From DAOTVD01 sp034437075 (lineage in GTDB: Bacteria; Chloroflexota; Anaerolineae; Aggregatilineales; J027), in assembly GCA_034437075.1 (NCBI GenBank), contig DAOTVD010000008.1, positions 1 through 20,082 of the forward strand: a stretch of DNA of 20,082 bases. Direction: 5' to 3'. The notes beneath the pieces were generated by a model. That model was not told where the DNA came from. It did not search any database and worked only from the letters and a program-made list of their open reading frames with translations. Shown in pieces: positions 1 through 7,075 of the stretch. Every line of letters begins with the position of its first letter. Position 1 is the stretch's first letter. Position numbers and translations under genes: made by a program.

Positions 1-1
1 G

Positions 2-892
2 CATCCGTTAGGCAGTGTCGAACGCGAACCTACGCGCGTCGAGGATGAAACGCTCTTTGGTATGGGTGCGTATGACATGAAAGCCGGGATAGCCGTCATC
101 CAATCCGTTATTGAAGAACTGTGCCAGCATAAACAATTACCCCAGCGGCCCATGACCCTGCTGTTTGTGGGTGATGAAGAAATCGGCAGCGAATATTCTC
201 GTCCGCTAACCGAACGCCTCGCTCTTGAATCCGGGCTGGCATTGGTGTTCGAATTTTCGAATTACGCCGAAGAAATCGTCACCGGGCGCAAGGGGGTCGG
301 CATCTTCCAGATTACAGCGTTAGGCCGCGAAGCGCATTCGGGCAGTTCACCCGAAGACGGCGTCAATGCCATTGTAGAAATTGCGCACCTCATCGACCAA
401 GTCGAAGCCTTGAGCAACCCTCAACTCGGCACGCTCGTGACCCCAGCGGTCATTCGCGGCGGCACCCAGCACAATGTCATCCCTGGCGAATGCGACCTGG
501 TGGTCAATGTGCGCGTCAAATATCGCCACGAGGCTGAGCGGGTGCAACAAGCTCTGGAAGCACTCAGCGATGGCCCAACTTACCTTGACGAAGCCGAACT
601 TATTCTGACTGGCGACTTCAAACGCCCCCCTATGGAGCGCGACGAGCGGATGATCCAAACCTTCGAAACCATGAAGCAAGTCACGGGGGGGGTGTTTGGC
701 GAGGACTTTCGCGGCGGAGGCAGTGATGGCAGTTTCTGCGCCGCCCTCGGCATCCCAACCTTAGATGGACTTGGCCCCTCGGGCGAAGGTGCCCACGCGC
801 GGCACGAGCAAGTCTTTTTGCCTAGTATGCCGCGTCGGGCCGCATTATTGGCCTCTATTTTGCACAACTGGCCCCATATGCCCCAGGAATAA
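2..892 (+). CDS. M20 family metallopeptidase, glutamate carboxypeptidase (CPG2)-like, 5'-truncated
   Basis: The reading frame is open from base 2, so the gene begins before the window; the first ATG inside (62) is not the start. Upstream residues in frame (HPLGSVEREP, then DETLFGMGAYDMKAG) are the usual M20 region around the first metal-bridging Asp (in AYDMKAG). Further on come GDEEIGS (general-base Glu and metal-ligand Glu), HSGSSPEDGVNAI and GTQHNVIPGECDL (lid/dimerisation domain), GGGSDGSFCAALGIPTLDG and GEGAHARHEQVF with the last metal-ligand His. This order is that of the two-zinc, carboxypeptidase G2/ArgE/DapE group, which cleave an amide or peptide bond next to a carboxylate. The SDG..ALGIPTLDGLGP stretch looks most like the glutamate-carboxypeptidase branch; the substrate cannot be read. 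No signal peptide can be judged because the N-terminus is missing. The gene ends one base before the converging glycosyltransferase gene. Family assignment is secure, substrate is not. Confidence 0.93.
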   Translation, partial: HPLGSVEREPTRVEDETLFGMGAYDMKAGIAVIQSVIEELCQHKQLPQRPMTLLFVGDEEIGSEYSRPLTERLALESGLALVFEFSNYAEEIVTGRKGVGIFQITALGREAHSGSSPEDGVNAIVEIAHLIDQVEALSNPQLGTLVTPAVIRGGTQHNVIPGECDLVVNVRVKYRHEAERVQQALEALSDGPTYLDEAELILTGDFKRPPMERDERMIQTFETMKQVTGGVFGEDFRGGGSDGSFCAALGIPTLDGLGPSGEGAHARHEQVFLPSMPRRAALLASILHNWPHMPQE

Positions 893-893
893 A

Positions 894-2414
894 CTAAGGT
901 GCCCAGCGCACGCGCCATACCAAGACGGGGCGGTCTACGTAGCGCCGTTCGTAGCGGGCGATTGGCTCCCAGCGGAAGCGGTTATCCTCAAAGAGAGGGG
1001 TTGTTTCGCCGCCGCCGATGACCACATAGGCGACCTCATCTGGTGGCATCTGGGCCAATAGGGCTTCGCGTAGTGCCTCGCCATCCGAGCGCGGGTCGAG
1101 CGGATCGGGCAGACATTGCGCGGCAGGTTGTACATAGAAATAGAGTAGTTGACAGGTGCTCCAGGGGGCGTAGATCAGTTCTGGCGTGGGTTCGGCGCGT
1201 TGTAAGGCCTCTGCTGCTTCGCGCAAGGCTTCGCCGCTGACATTGCCGCTGAGATAACGATTCCAATCGGCTTCTGAGAGGGGTAAATTAACCGGGCGCG
1301 TCATGCCGGTTGCCGCAAACGGCAACGTAAACCCCAAAAGCCACACGATTCCCACGAGTGCTAACACAGGGCGCGCCAACCGCACATGCTGCCATAAATG
1401 GGCGCTCCCGAGGGCGACTATCACCACGCCTGGCCCCGCGACGGGCATCAGATAGCGCGTGCGCACCAAGTCGGCGGCGACTAGCGAGAGCGCAACTGGC
1501 AACGTGGCCCACACCAGCAAAAAAATCAGTTTATCGCGTATATGCCGGATCATCAGCCCATACAAGAGCGCCCCCGCGAAGACCACGAGTCCTAGCGGGT
1601 GGACATAAGCTTCGATCATTGGCACAAGATTCTGCGCTTCGCGCCAGGGGTCAGCATTTTCGATCTGTTCCAGGTTATAGGGGTTCACCAGGATGAACGG
1701 CTCGCCATTTAATTCAGCGATTCCGGCGGGAATAAACACGGGTAGCCAGCAGGCCGTCAGCACACCAGCCGCCACGACCAAACCAAGCAAGTATCGTTGG
1801 CCCCCCTGCGCTACCAAAGCGCGCCCCCGCGCGCCTGTTTGATAAACCGCGAGCACGCTAGCTGCCACGGGCAAGAGCGGCAATAGGCCCATGGTGAGCT
1901 TCGCTAACGTGGCCCCAGCCAACAATAAACCCAGCACCGCCCCTTCTTGCCAATTCGGACGCCGCGCAAAGATGATACTCCGCCAGGCGACCGCGCTTGC
2001 GAACATTGCCGCGAAGGGGTCGGCCAGGGCTAGGCGCTCGAAGAAAAAGGCGAAGGGCAACATCATATACAACCCCAAAGCGAGCAACGCGGCACCTGGG
2101 CCCCCGTCCAACTCACGCGTAATGCGATAGACCAGCGCACCCGTTAGCAGCGCGGGCAAGGCGACCATCAGACGAAAGATGCGCAAGGTGGCATCATAGG
2201 GCGGCTCGAACAGGCCCAGCCAGAAATATAGGCCCAATTTACCGTTAGCCGTGCGGGCGGGGTGCTGTTCGAAATCGTACAACACGACCGCGCGCGCGGC
2301 GTGGTAGCCCTCGTCGATGAATACTTCTTGCACGTCAATCTGATAGGCGCGGATAAACCAGCCCAGCAGCAACAGGCTCAGCACAAGGAGCCATTTAAGA
2401 TGTTTGGGTATCAT
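894..2414 (-). CDS. GT39/ArnT-like integral membrane glycosyltransferase
   Basis: A 506-residue polytopic membrane protein. It begins with a short basic segment and a first membrane helix (about residues 8-21), followed by an extracytoplasmic loop with the Asp-Glu pair of the ArnT/PMT (GT39, PMT_2) superfamily (D34-E35, in VFIDEGYHAARAV). About ten further hydrophobic stretches follow up to residue 370, then a soluble C-terminal part of about 130 residues. Family members transfer a sugar from a polyprenyl-phosphate donor to protein or lipid on the outer face of the membrane; donor and acceptor are unknown here. I chose ATG at 2414; an in-frame TTG two codons upstream (2420) is also possible, and neither has a clear ribosome binding site. 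The gene converges on the M20 gene with one base between stop codons and diverges from the small gene at 2468 across 53 bases. Confidence 0.85.
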   Translation of the reverse strand: MIPKHLKWLLVLSLLLLGWFIRAYQIDVQEVFIDEGYHAARAVVLYDFEQHPARTANGKLGLYFWLGLFEPPYDATLRIFRLMVALPALLTGALVYRITRELDGGPGAALLALGLYMMLPFAFFFERLALADPFAAMFASAVAWRSIIFARRPNWQEGAVLGLLLAGATLAKLTMGLLPLLPVAASVLAVYQTGARGRALVAQGGQRYLLGLVVAAGVLTACWLPVFIPAGIAELNGEPFILVNPYNLEQIENADPWREAQNLVPMIEAYVHPLGLVVFAGALLYGLMIRHIRDKLIFLLVWATLPVALSLVAADLVRTRYLMPVAGPGVVIVALGSAHLWQHVRLARPVLALVGIVWLLGFTLPFAATGMTRPVNLPLSEADWNRYLSGNVSGEALREAAEALQRAEPTPELIYAPWSTCQLLYFYVQPAAQCLPDPLDPRSDGEALREALLAQMPPDEVAYVVIGGGETTPLFEDNRFRWEPIARYERRYVDRPVLVWRVRWAP

Positions 2415-2429
2415 ATACAAGCTGGCGAG

Positions 2430-2458
2430 TTGCTTCCGTCTTTCTGAAACGCTATGAT
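2430..2458 (+). promoter_or_regulatory. Sigma-70-type promoter for the gene at 2468, predicted near-leaderless
   Basis: TTGCTT at 2430-2435 and TATGAT at 2453-2458 are separated by exactly 17 bases. Transcription should start near 2465, only about three bases before the ATG at 2468. That would exclude the in-frame TTG at 2459 as the start and leave no room for a Shine-Dalgarno site; none is seen. Inferred from consensus only. Confidence 0.5.
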
Positions 2459-2467
2459 TTGACCATT

Positions 2468-2806
2468 ATGCAACAGTTTTTCAATGATTTGCGTCAGGAA
2501 TATATCATCCAGCACAGCGCCGTAGCTGGATCGTGGTTTAGTTTGCCGTGCGTCAAAATCCATGGCAAGATTTTTGCTGCTTTGTGGACAGACACGGATG
2601 AATTGATCGTCAAATTGCCGTCGCCTCAGCGCGAGGACGCCCTGAAGCGCGAAGGCGTGCATCTATTTCAGCCCCTGCCGGAGCGTAAACCCATGCAAGA
2701 ATGGGTTCAGGTGCCCGCCGCGCATGCTGAACAGTGGCCCGAGTTCGTGCACCAAGCGTTTGAATATGTGCAAACACTGGCCAAGGCCAAGAAAAATAAA
2801 AAATAA
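2468..2806 (+). CDS. Small TfoX N-terminal/YjbR (MmcQ)-like domain protein
   Basis: A 112-residue soluble protein. The segment from about residue 33 (GKIFAALW) through DELIVKLP (45-51) to HLFQPLPERKPMQEWVQVP (65-83), ending in a helical tail, resembles the alpha/beta fold shared by TfoX N-terminal and MmcQ/YjbR proteins: a strand with an 'LxLKL' signature, then a compact W-containing strand, then helices. These small domains are widespread and mostly uncharacterised. The Lys-rich C-terminus (AKAKKNKK) could contact nucleic acid, but this is a guess. It lies 17 bases upstream of the acyl-CoA dehydrogenase on the same strand and is probably co-transcribed with it. ATG 2468 is preferred over TTG 2459 because of the promoter just upstream. 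I considered whether it is the small LvaB-type partner seen next to kinase/dehydrogenase pairs in Pseudomonas, but I see no sequence support for that. Confidence 0.62.
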   Translation: MQQFFNDLRQEYIIQHSAVAGSWFSLPCVKIHGKIFAALWTDTDELIVKLPSPQREDALKREGVHLFQPLPERKPMQEWVQVPAAHAEQWPEFVHQAFEYVQTLAKAKKNKK

Positions 2807-2823
2807 TTTGAAAGCGTGCTTTG

Positions 2824-4035
2824 ATGGAATTTAGCATCCCCGACCATATCGAAACGCTCCGCCAAGAGGTGTTAGCCTTTCTCGAAGAAAGAATTATCCC
2901 GTGGGAAGCCGAGGCCCTGGCCTATGATGAAGCGGCATTCCCGGCTTGTGCCGAAGATCACCCGTATATGCGCGAATTACAGGCAGAGGTCAAAGCGCGC
3001 GGCTGGTGGGCGCCGCATCTGCCAATTGAGGCCGGTGGCCTGGGCCTGAGCCTGGTGGAATATGGCTTGCTGAATGAAATCTTGGGGCGCAGCCATTTGG
3101 CGCCGCGCGCGTTCGGTTGCAATGCGCCGGATAGTGGTAATCAAGAAATCTTGTGGGAATACGGCACGGACGCGCAGAAGAAAACCTATTTTGAACCGCT
3201 GGCTGCCGGGGAAACGCGCTCATTGTTTGGCATGACCGAACCCGACACCAGCGGGAGCGATCCGCGTAACCTGGCCACACGTGCCGTGCGCGAAGGCGAT
3301 AGCTGGGTCATCAATGGCCGCAAGTGGTGGAGCACCAACGCCAATGGTGCTGCCTTCGGCATCATCATCGCCGTAACGGAAGACGACGCGGGCACGTACG
3401 AGCGCCAAACCGCGATCATCGTCCCAGCGGATGCGCCCGGTTTGCGCTTTGTGCGCCCGATTTCCGTTATGGGGCACACAACCGGGGCTGGGCATTGGGA
3501 AATCGCGCTGGAAGATTGCCGCGTGCCGCTGAAGCATACACTGGGCGAGCCCGGCGCGGGCTTCGCCATGGCGCAAACCCGCCTGGGGCCGGGGCGCATT
3601 CATCACTGTATGCGCTGGCTAGGGCAGGCTCAGCGCGCGTTTGATCTGATGTGTACGTATGCGCTGCGGCGCGAAGCCTTCGGCGGCCCGTTGGCGGAAA
3701 AGCAAACCGTCCAAAATTGGATTGCGGATAGTGCGGCGGAAATTCAAGCCGCGCGCTGGATGACGCTCCACGCCGCCTGGAAGATCGACCAACTCGGCCA
3801 GAAAGCCGCGCGCGTGGATATTTCGCTCATCAAGTTCTTTGGCGCCAAAGTGCTAATGGATGTCCTCGACCGCGCAATTCAGGTGCACGGCGGTTTGGGC
3901 GTTTCGGATGATACGCCGCTGGCGATGATGTGGCGCAATGGCCGCGCCGCGCGCATTTATGATGGCCCCGATGAAGTGCATCGTATGGTGGTCGCGCGCC
4001 GTATCCTGAAAGAATACGCCCAACGAGAGGACTAA
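2824..4035 (+). CDS. Acyl-CoA dehydrogenase family protein, ACAD10/ACAD11 type
   Basis: A flavoprotein of 403 residues, full length for the family. The N-terminal helical domain (LRQEVLAFLEERIIPWE) is followed by the FAD/acyl-CoA strand region FGMTEPDTSGSDPRNL and GRKWWSTNA, then HTLGEPGAGFAMAQTRLGPGR, then the C-terminal helical domain ending in QVHGGLGVSDDTPLA and RAARIYDGPDEVHR (about residue 380). In classical short- and medium-chain enzymes the catalytic Glu sits in a YEGTSQ motif at this last position; here it is YDGPDE, the form I associate with the ACAD10/ACAD11 branch. The start is ATG 2824 (a TTG directly before it is in frame). The next gene, seven bases downstream, is the matching APH-fold kinase, which in human ACAD10/11 is fused to this dehydrogenase. 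A role in dephosphorylating or rearranging 4-phosphoacyl-CoA is inferred from that pairing; an ordinary fatty-acid beta-oxidation role is the alternative. Confidence 0.92.
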   Translation: MEFSIPDHIETLRQEVLAFLEERIIPWEAEALAYDEAAFPACAEDHPYMRELQAEVKARGWWAPHLPIEAGGLGLSLVEYGLLNEILGRSHLAPRAFGCNAPDSGNQEILWEYGTDAQKKTYFEPLAAGETRSLFGMTEPDTSGSDPRNLATRAVREGDSWVINGRKWWSTNANGAAFGIIIAVTEDDAGTYERQTAIIVPADAPGLRFVRPISVMGHTTGAGHWEIALEDCRVPLKHTLGEPGAGFAMAQTRLGPGRIHHCMRWLGQAQRAFDLMCTYALRREAFGGPLAEKQTVQNWIADSAAEIQAARWMTLHAAWKIDQLGQKAARVDISLIKFFGAKVLMDVLDRAIQVHGGLGVSDDTPLAMMWRNGRAARIYDGPDEVHRMVVARRILKEYAQRED

Positions 4036-4042
4036 GCCGCCG

Positions 4043-5089
4043 ATGAGCGAAACAATCCCCGTTCGGCCTGATGAACGGTTTGACGAAGCCCGCCTGGCGG
4101 ACTACCTGCGCGACAAACTCCCCGGCGCGGACGCGCCGCTGACAGTCGAGCAATTCCCCGGTGGCGCAGCGAATCTGACCTATTTGCTGCGGTTTGGCGC
4201 GCATGAATACGTCTTGCGGCGTCCGCCGCTGGGGCAGTTGGCCCAAGGCGCGCACGATATGTCGCGCGAGTATCGGGTGCTGTCAGTTTTATACCAACAA
4301 TTTCCCTATGCGCCGCGCGCCTATCATCTATGCGAGGATGTCGGGGTCATCGGCGCCCCGTTTATCATCATGGCGCGTCAAAGGGGCGTCGTCGTGCGCC
4401 GGAATATGCCGCCGACTTACGAGACAATTCCGGATGCACCGCGTCAGTTAGCCGTTGCGTTGGTAGATCGCCTGGCAGATTTTCATGCCGTAGATTATAA
4501 GGCGCTGAGACTTGCTGACCTGGGGCGCCCGGCGGGGTTTGTCGCGCGGCAGATTGACGGCTGGTATAAGCGCTGGCAAAAGGCCAAAGTCGATGACGTG
4601 CCAGCTATGGAAAGGCTGCACACTTGGCTAAATGCGCATCAGCCACCCGAAAATCCGCCGACGCTATTGCATAACGATTACAAGCTCGATAATACGATGT
4701 TCAGTCCCGACCATCCCTCAAAAATGGTCGCGATTTTTGATTGGTATATGTGTACCCTGGGCGACCCGCTGGTGGATGTGGGGACGTTACTTGCCTATTG
4801 GAGCGAACCGGGCGACCCGGATTTTTTTCGAGGGTTGCTAGGCATGCCCGGCGCGGCTTTCCCGGTGCGCGAGGAACTCGTGGCGCGTTATGCGGCGCAA
4901 AGTGGGCGCGATGTCACCGCTATAAGCTTTTATCACGTTTTGGCGCTATATCGTTTGGTGGTCATCGTGGCCCAGATTTATGTGCGCTACCATCGCGGAC
5001 AAACCCAAGACCAACGTTTTGCCTCTTTTGGCGGGATGATCCCCATTATTGCCGATCATGCGCTGCGTCTGGCGAAGACGTCTGGCTAG
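4043..5089 (+). CDS. APH/ChoK-fold phosphotransferase, ACAD10/11 kinase-domain type (LvaA-like)
   Basis: A 348-residue cytoplasmic kinase-like protein. Visible elements are a nucleotide-binding loop (PGGAANLTY, 39-47), the VLRRPPLG strand, a GAHDMSREYRVL segment with the helix-C Glu (E76), the catalytic loop LLHNDYKLDN (H210, D212, N217) and the metal-binding Asp in FDWYMCTLGDPLVD (D233). The sequence LRRPPLGQL...GAHDMSREY and the DYKLDN..F..FDW..CTLGDPL pattern are characteristic of the kinase part of ACAD10/ACAD11 and of LvaA, which phosphorylates the 4-hydroxyl of 4-hydroxyacyl-CoAs in levulinate catabolism. One deviation is Tyr at 235, two residues after D233, where Asp or Glu is usual. 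It starts seven bases after the acyl-CoA dehydrogenase stop, with GAGG about 12 bases upstream, so the two are almost certainly one operon. The substrate is inferred, not shown. Confidence 0.88.
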   Translation: MSETIPVRPDERFDEARLADYLRDKLPGADAPLTVEQFPGGAANLTYLLRFGAHEYVLRRPPLGQLAQGAHDMSREYRVLSVLYQQFPYAPRAYHLCEDVGVIGAPFIIMARQRGVVVRRNMPPTYETIPDAPRQLAVALVDRLADFHAVDYKALRLADLGRPAGFVARQIDGWYKRWQKAKVDDVPAMERLHTWLNAHQPPENPPTLLHNDYKLDNTMFSPDHPSKMVAIFDWYMCTLGDPLVDVGTLLAYWSEPGDPDFFRGLLGMPGAAFPVREELVARYAAQSGRDVTAISFYHVLALYRLVVIVAQIYVRYHRGQTQDQRFASFGGMIPIIADHALRLAKTSG

Positions 5090-5381
5090 TTTGCAAGCGT
5101 TTATTCAGCCGCCAGTGCAGCCCCAAACCACCGCCGATCATCAGCAGGCCACCGACGAATCGTAGTAAGCTTTGCTGGTCAATGAATAGGCTGCGCGTGC
5201 TGAGCACCTCTAGTTCGCCGACCTCGTCACCGGGTAAGGCGCGGTCAACACCATCCGCGTAAATCAGGCGTGGCAAGGCCGTCTCAACCAAGCCGAGCCC
5301 TGCCACAAGGCACAGAATCAACATGATGTGCAATAGCCCTTGAAGGATGCGTTGAAGCTGTTGGGTAGTTATGGATTTCAT
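5046..5381 (-). CDS. Small two-helix membrane protein of unknown function
   Basis: I do not recognise this 111-residue protein. It has a basic/polar N-terminus (MKSITTQQLQRIL), a hydrophobic segment at about residues 14-34, a central soluble stretch rich in acidic residues (about 38-75), and a second Gly/Leu-rich hydrophobic segment (about 77-94) followed by a polar tail. Both segments look long enough to span the membrane, so a hairpin with the acidic loop outside is plausible. I chose the ATG at 5381 because a good promoter lies directly upstream (TATAAT at 5389-5394 on this strand) and would start transcription at that codon; a longer frame begins at 5411 but overlaps that promoter. Its 3' end overlaps the end of the kinase gene by 44 bases in convergent orientation. 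It is divergent from the ArsR-type regulator, so co-regulation is possible. Confidence 0.6.
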   Translation of the reverse strand: MKSITTQQLQRILQGLLHIMLILCLVAGLGLVETALPRLIYADGVDRALPGDEVGELEVLSTRSLFIDQQSLLRFVGGLLMIGGGLGLHWRLNKRLQTSQTSSPDAAHDRQ

Positions 5382-5388
5382 GCCCGCC

Positions 5389-5418
5389 ATTATAACCGGG
5401 CATAGCAACACGCCTCAA
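5389..5418 (-). promoter_or_regulatory. Sigma-70-type promoter for the small membrane protein, leaderless
   Basis: On the minus strand TTGAGG (5418-5413) and a perfect TATAAT (5394-5389) are separated by 18 bases. The expected start point (about 5382) coincides with the ATG at 5381, so the transcript would carry no 5' leader. Confidence 0.6.
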
Positions 5419-5419
5419 C

Positions 5420-5448
5420 TTGACAGGCCCTAATGGCGTTGGTATATT
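5420..5448 (+). promoter_or_regulatory. Near-consensus sigma-70 promoter for the ArsR-type regulator
   Basis: A perfect TTGACA at 5420-5425 and TATATT at 5443-5448 are separated by 17 bases. Transcription should start near 5455, about 64 bases before the chosen start codon. Its -35 box is back to back with that of the divergent promoter (one base between them). Confidence 0.75.
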
Positions 5449-5458
5449 GTAGGCAACC

Positions 5459-5476
5459 TACCCACTTAAGCGGGTA
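5459..5476 (+). promoter_or_regulatory. 18-bp palindrome just downstream of the regulator's promoter, candidate operator
   Basis: TACCCACTTAAGCGGGTA is a palindrome in which eight of nine pairs match (the A/C pair at position 4/15 is the exception). It begins about four bases after the predicted transcription start of the regulator. An imperfect inverted repeat next to the promoter of an ArsR-type gene fits autorepression, but binding is not shown. Confidence 0.5.
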
Positions 5477-5518
5477 AAGTCAGCGCTTCAAGCCCGCATC
5501 ATGAAGGATATACAGCCT

Positions 5519-6622
5519 ATGACCAACCGCGATTTCATCCTGGCACCGACCAGCATTGATGTACGTATTGAGCTCGAACCGGGCCATTCGATGCTCAACA
5601 CTTTATCTTTGCTAATGGACATCGATAACTACACAGGGATGGATGAATGGTTGTATCAGCTTAATCGTCACCTCTCGCCCGAGGTCATCTTGCGCAATAG
5701 CGTCTTGATGGAAATCTTCAGCTTGCAGCTTCTGCGCCAAGATGTCTCGTGGCCAGACCTGAATGCGGTTGCCGATTTCTTGCAAATGCAGGATGCTGAG
5801 GAACTAATTAACGCGCATCTGGCCCAGGTGCAAGAATGGATTGCTTCTAAACCCGGCGCGAGCACCCCCAATATAGATGATTTGCGCCACGAATACGACA
5901 TATTTTATGCTGAAATCACTCGCCTACAGGCGGAAAAAGACATCGAGGCCAATGAAAATGTCTTGCGCTTGTCGTGGGAAATGCTCCAAACGCCCCAAGA
6001 AACGCGCGACCTGGCCGTGCAACATCTGCGCGACATGTGGCAGCAAGTCTTAAAAGACGAATGGACGCGCCGTCAACCCATGTTGGAAGAAACCGTGGCC
6101 GCCTTTCAAAAGCTGGATTACACCCACAAAAGCGCCTTGGAAGTGACGCGCATCATCACTGGGCGCGATCTGAGTGACACACCCCTGGCCGAAAAGCTCC
6201 GCAAGTTGGAAAATGCGCAACGGCTGGTCTTCGTGCCCAATCCGCACATCGGGCCGTATGTGGGCATCATAGAAGGCTCGCAACTCACGCGGGTGTATTT
6301 TCGCCCGCGCATGCCCGAAGGCGTCTTTAACTATTCTCCCGCCATTGATCGCTCCGAATTGTTGGTGCGGCTGAATGCCCTGGCGGATGATACGCGCTTG
6401 CGCATTTTGGAGCTTTTTACCCAGCACGATGAACTGTGCGCGACCGATGTCATTCAAATGCTTGATCTGAGCCAATCGGCAGCTTCACGCCATTTACGGC
6501 AACTAACCGCGACGGGGTATCTGACCGAGCGCCGCCGCGAAAGCGCCAAATGCTACACCCTGAATGCCGACCGCGTCGAGAGTACCTTACACGCTCTGCG
6601 CGGTTTTTTGATGCAAGGCTAG
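5519..6622 (+). CDS. ArsR-type winged-helix regulator with a long N-terminal domain
   Basis: A 367-residue protein. The C-terminal 90 or so residues form an ArsR-like winged helix: RLNALADDTRLRILELF, then DVIQMLDLSQSAASRHLRQL as the recognition helix-turn-helix, then a wing TGYLTERRRESAKCYTLN. The preceding 270 residues, mostly helical and without membrane segments, are not a domain I can name. They resemble in layout the large sensor-like N-termini (DUF5937 type) found before ArsR domains in Gram-positive and Chloroflexota regulators. The typical ArsR metal-binding cysteines (ELCVCDL) are not present as a pair: ELCATDV has one. So a ligand other than a soft metal is likely. ATG 5519 is chosen over ATG 5501 because AAGGA (5504-5508) sits ten bases before it. 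It is divergent from the small membrane protein, and a palindrome lies in its leader. Confidence 0.82.
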   Translation: MTNRDFILAPTSIDVRIELEPGHSMLNTLSLLMDIDNYTGMDEWLYQLNRHLSPEVILRNSVLMEIFSLQLLRQDVSWPDLNAVADFLQMQDAEELINAHLAQVQEWIASKPGASTPNIDDLRHEYDIFYAEITRLQAEKDIEANENVLRLSWEMLQTPQETRDLAVQHLRDMWQQVLKDEWTRRQPMLEETVAAFQKLDYTHKSALEVTRIITGRDLSDTPLAEKLRKLENAQRLVFVPNPHIGPYVGIIEGSQLTRVYFRPRMPEGVFNYSPAIDRSELLVRLNALADDTRLRILELFTQHDELCATDVIQMLDLSQSAASRHLRQLTATGYLTERRRESAKCYTLNADRVESTLHALRGFLMQG

Positions 6623-6655
6623 AGGATTCCTCTTCGAGTGGCGGGCGCTTTCTGC

Positions 6656-6661
6656 TACACT
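6656..6661 (+). promoter_or_regulatory. -10 element of the rnpB promoter
   Basis: TACACT lies 8 to 9 bases before the 5' strand of RNase P helix P1, so it would start transcription where the mature RNA begins. The -35 region 17 bases upstream (TTCGAG) is a poor match. Confidence 0.45.
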
Positions 6662-6668
6662 GAATCAT

Positions 6669-7026
6669 GCACAGGTTGGACAGATGATCGCGTGGTGCCG
6701 CCAGGCATCATGAGGAAAGTCCGCACTCCATAGGGCACGGTGCTAGCTAACGGCTAGGCGGGGTAACCCGACGGAAAGTGCCACAGAGAACAGATTCGCC
6801 CCCTGGCAACAGCGGGGTAAGGGTGAAAAGGTGCGGTAAGCGCGCACCAGCACATCTGGTGACAGGTGTGGCTCGGTAAACCCCACCGGGAGCAAGGTCA
6901 AATAGGCACAAGGGGCGGCCCGTCCCGTTTTGAGTGCCGGGTAGACTGCATGAGGCGGCGCGTGAGCGTCGTCCCAGATAGATGATCATCCACCGACAGA
7001 ATGCGGCTTATCGGCCAGCCTGTGGG
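6669..7026 (+). ncRNA. rnpB: RNase P RNA, bacterial type A
   Basis: This is the catalytic RNA that removes the 5' leader of pre-tRNAs. Conserved blocks are in the right order: GAGGAAAGTCCGCACTCC (CR I, about 6711-6728), CCGACGGAAAGTGCCACAGA with the following GAACAG, the GGTAAGGGTGAAAAGGTGCG region, GCTCGGTAAACCCCACC, GGAGCAAGGTCAAATAGG, a GGGTAGACTGCATGAG block, and CR V, CGACAGAATGCGGCTTATCG (about 6993-7012). The ends pair as helix P1: ACAGGTTGG at 6671-6679 with CCAGCCTGT at 7015-7023 (one G-U pair). The general layout follows the E. coli type A RNA, including the GGGTAG motif in the P15 loop that contacts the tRNA CCA end. Exact ends are good to a few bases. It stands alone between the ArsR-type regulator and the MoxR operon; no open frame across it is credible. 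Confidence 0.97.
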
Positions 7027-7040
7027 CCTTATCCGTGCAT

Positions 7041-7062
7041 AACCCCGACTTCTGCCGGGGTT
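7041..7062 (+). terminator. Stem-loop after rnpB, possible terminator or 3' processing signal
   Basis: AACCCCG (7041-7047) pairs with CGGGGTT (7056-7062) around an 8-base loop, 15 bases after the end of P1. The sequence that follows (GTGTGC) is not a T-run, so it is a weak intrinsic terminator at best. Confidence 0.4.
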
Positions 7063-7075
7063 GTGTGCTATCCGG

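Noticed and set aside
685..692. Run of eight G inside the M20 peptidase gene, possible phase-variable tract.
   Set aside because: The frame is intact, the encoded Gly-Gly fits the family, and no partner frame is opened by a shift; a chance homopolymer is enough.
3186..3606. Two overlapping minus-strand frames within the acyl-CoA dehydrogenase gene.
   Set aside because: Shadow frames in G+C-rich coding DNA; the sense protein has every family motif.
6050..6475. A 141-codon minus-strand frame within the ArsR-type regulator gene.
   Set aside because: It is antisense to the conserved HTH region and has no own promoter or ribosome binding site.
6747..6989. An open frame antisense to the RNase P RNA.
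   Set aside because: The RNA is unmistakable, and the frame has no coding features.
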